Translations under genes and position numbers: made by a program
Part shown: positions 63,501-64,000 of the stretch, one piece after another
How positions within the stretch are numbered: the stretch's first letter is position 1
Layout of the letters: each line of letters starts with the position of its first letter
NCBI GenBank assembly: GCA_003260355.1
Contig: MPSQ01000002.1
Span: forward strand, 105,616 to 169,615
From: SR1 bacterium human oral taxon HOT-345
GTDB taxonomy: Bacteria; Patescibacteriota; Gracilibacteria; Absconditabacterales; Absconditicoccaceae
DNA length: 64,000 nt
Direction of reading: 5' to 3'
Notes under the pieces: generated by a model
The model's input: only the letters and a program-made list of their open reading frames with translations
Database searches by the model: none
Told to the model about the DNA's origin: nothing

Positions 63501-64000
63501 ACGGTAAGTGATCCTGTGATTAGCTGAAGTATTAAGGTTGATATCAAGGACCTTGCAGGGAATCAAAACTCAAAGACTGAATCAAATTATACGATTGATA
63601 AGACCCATCCTACGATTTCCTCTCTTAGTTTTACGGCTTCTAATCATGGAAGGAAATGGAAGATTTCATTCCAGACGCAAGACCAATGAGGTGCAGGACT
63701 CTGGAAATCTACAGAAGCAACAGATCCTGATTATGATGCCTATGCAATTACCTATGGAGTAGGTTTGGATGTGAATTGTAGTGGATATATGAGTTTAGAT
63801 GGGGTGGCTCCTGGAGCTACAGAACCCTTTACCCTCAACTTTGAAATTGATGATGCAAATCAGAATGGGAAGTATCTTTGTGTAGTAGTAAAAGATAAAG
63901 TCTGAAATACTCATACGGGAGTCCTTGCATCAACTATCAACTTAAACCTTGCTCCTACCCTTACCGATAAAACGCTTACGCTTGATGAAAATACTCCGAT
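60576..64000 (+). CDS. BspA/DUF285-repeat surface protein, C-terminus beyond the window
   Basis: Very large exported protein; at least 1141 codons are present. Signal peptide [28 protein letters not shown]. Residues about 127-525 are sixteen 25-residue repeats of the form [23 protein letters not shown], the DUF285 (BspA-type, mycoplasma-like) unit, a known adhesin-like fold. After that follow Ig-like beta-sandwich domains with paired Cys ([38 protein letters not shown]). More than twenty TGA glycines, seven of nine at the same repeat position. Probably binds host or neighbour cells. Confidence 0.88.
60955..62155 (+). repeat. sixteen 75-bp tandem repeats of the BspA type
   Basis: Consecutive 75-bp units with strongly conserved segments such as 'aactggaatacgagtaa' and 'aatcaaccaataggg'. 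Middle copies are the most alike, edge copies the most diverged, as expected from internal duplication. Confidence 0.9.

Noticed and set aside
1..64000. Widespread pseudogenes
   Set aside because: The many interrupted frames under the standard code disappear when TGA is read as Gly; only pilT keeps a true frame change.

Overview
The window belongs to a Candidate Phyla Radiation bacterium that reads UGA as glycine (translation table 25), so Absconditabacteria (SR1) or Gracilibacteria. Nearly every long gene carries in-frame TGA at places where conserved glycines belong (lipobox LAGC, Mur-ligase P-loop, PTG of GltX, GGKGAN of PPDK, GGGTGGH of MurG), and all genes end with TAA or TAG. A second signal is stronger than expected: CGA/CGG repeatedly stands where the family has an invariant or near-invariant tryptophan or another aromatic (TopA, GltX twice, ArgS, RarA twice, DUF1015), while conserved arginines use CGT, CGC, AGA or AGG. 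CGA/CGG therefore probably means Trp here, which points to Absconditabacterales. Annotation with table 11 shreds almost all genes in this window; the coordinates below were rebuilt with TGA read through.

Layout. 0-6 kb: pilT-type ATPase (minus, with a frameshift at an A8 run), two lipoproteins, a hypothetical and a secreted HELGH metallopeptidase. 6-9.2 kb: a large Gly/Ser-linker surface protein. 9.8-15.1 kb: pyruvate phosphate dikinase, an LCP-family protein and RNase III. 15.7-18.9 kb: a 1063-aa S-layer-like protein with a structured leader. 19.3-22.1 kb: murG and murC with a pair of interspersed repeats between them. 22.4-30.9 kb (minus): DUF1015, sortase, ComEC, RluA-type pseudouridine synthase, a sigma-region-4/HARE-HTH protein and membrane proteins. 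31.2-34.9 kb: a Memo-family protein, L,D-transpeptidase, CapA-like protein and two small membrane proteins. 35-42.8 kb: RelA/SpoT, a zinc-ribbon membrane protein, a pilin-like protein, a solute-binding-like lipid/secreted protein, MscL, YbaB/EbfC, a DEDD exonuclease-like protein and NrdR. 42.8-46.8 kb: NlpC/P60 hydrolase, RarA, YqeY, a VirB2-like peptide. 46.8-55.6 kb (minus): murD, topA, cupin, PH-like membrane protein, gltX, argS. 56-60.4 kb: recJ, RNase J, a methyltransferase and a small lipoprotein. 60.6 kb to the end: a BspA-type repeat surface protein that runs out of the window.

How it fits together. The genes are mostly housekeeping plus cell surface: peptidoglycan synthesis (murG, murC, murD), its modification (L,D-transpeptidase, NlpC/P60, LCP, sortase), and large exported proteins, two of which share the same S-layer-homology-like module. 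PilT, ComEC, RecJ and RarA fit DNA uptake and processing in a reduced, probably host-attached cell. Promoters are unusually legible: about twenty sites fit TTGnnn, a 16-bp (sometimes 17-bp) spacer, then TATAnT, 20-80 bp upstream of genes. No tRNA, rRNA, CRISPR array or insertion sequence was recognised.
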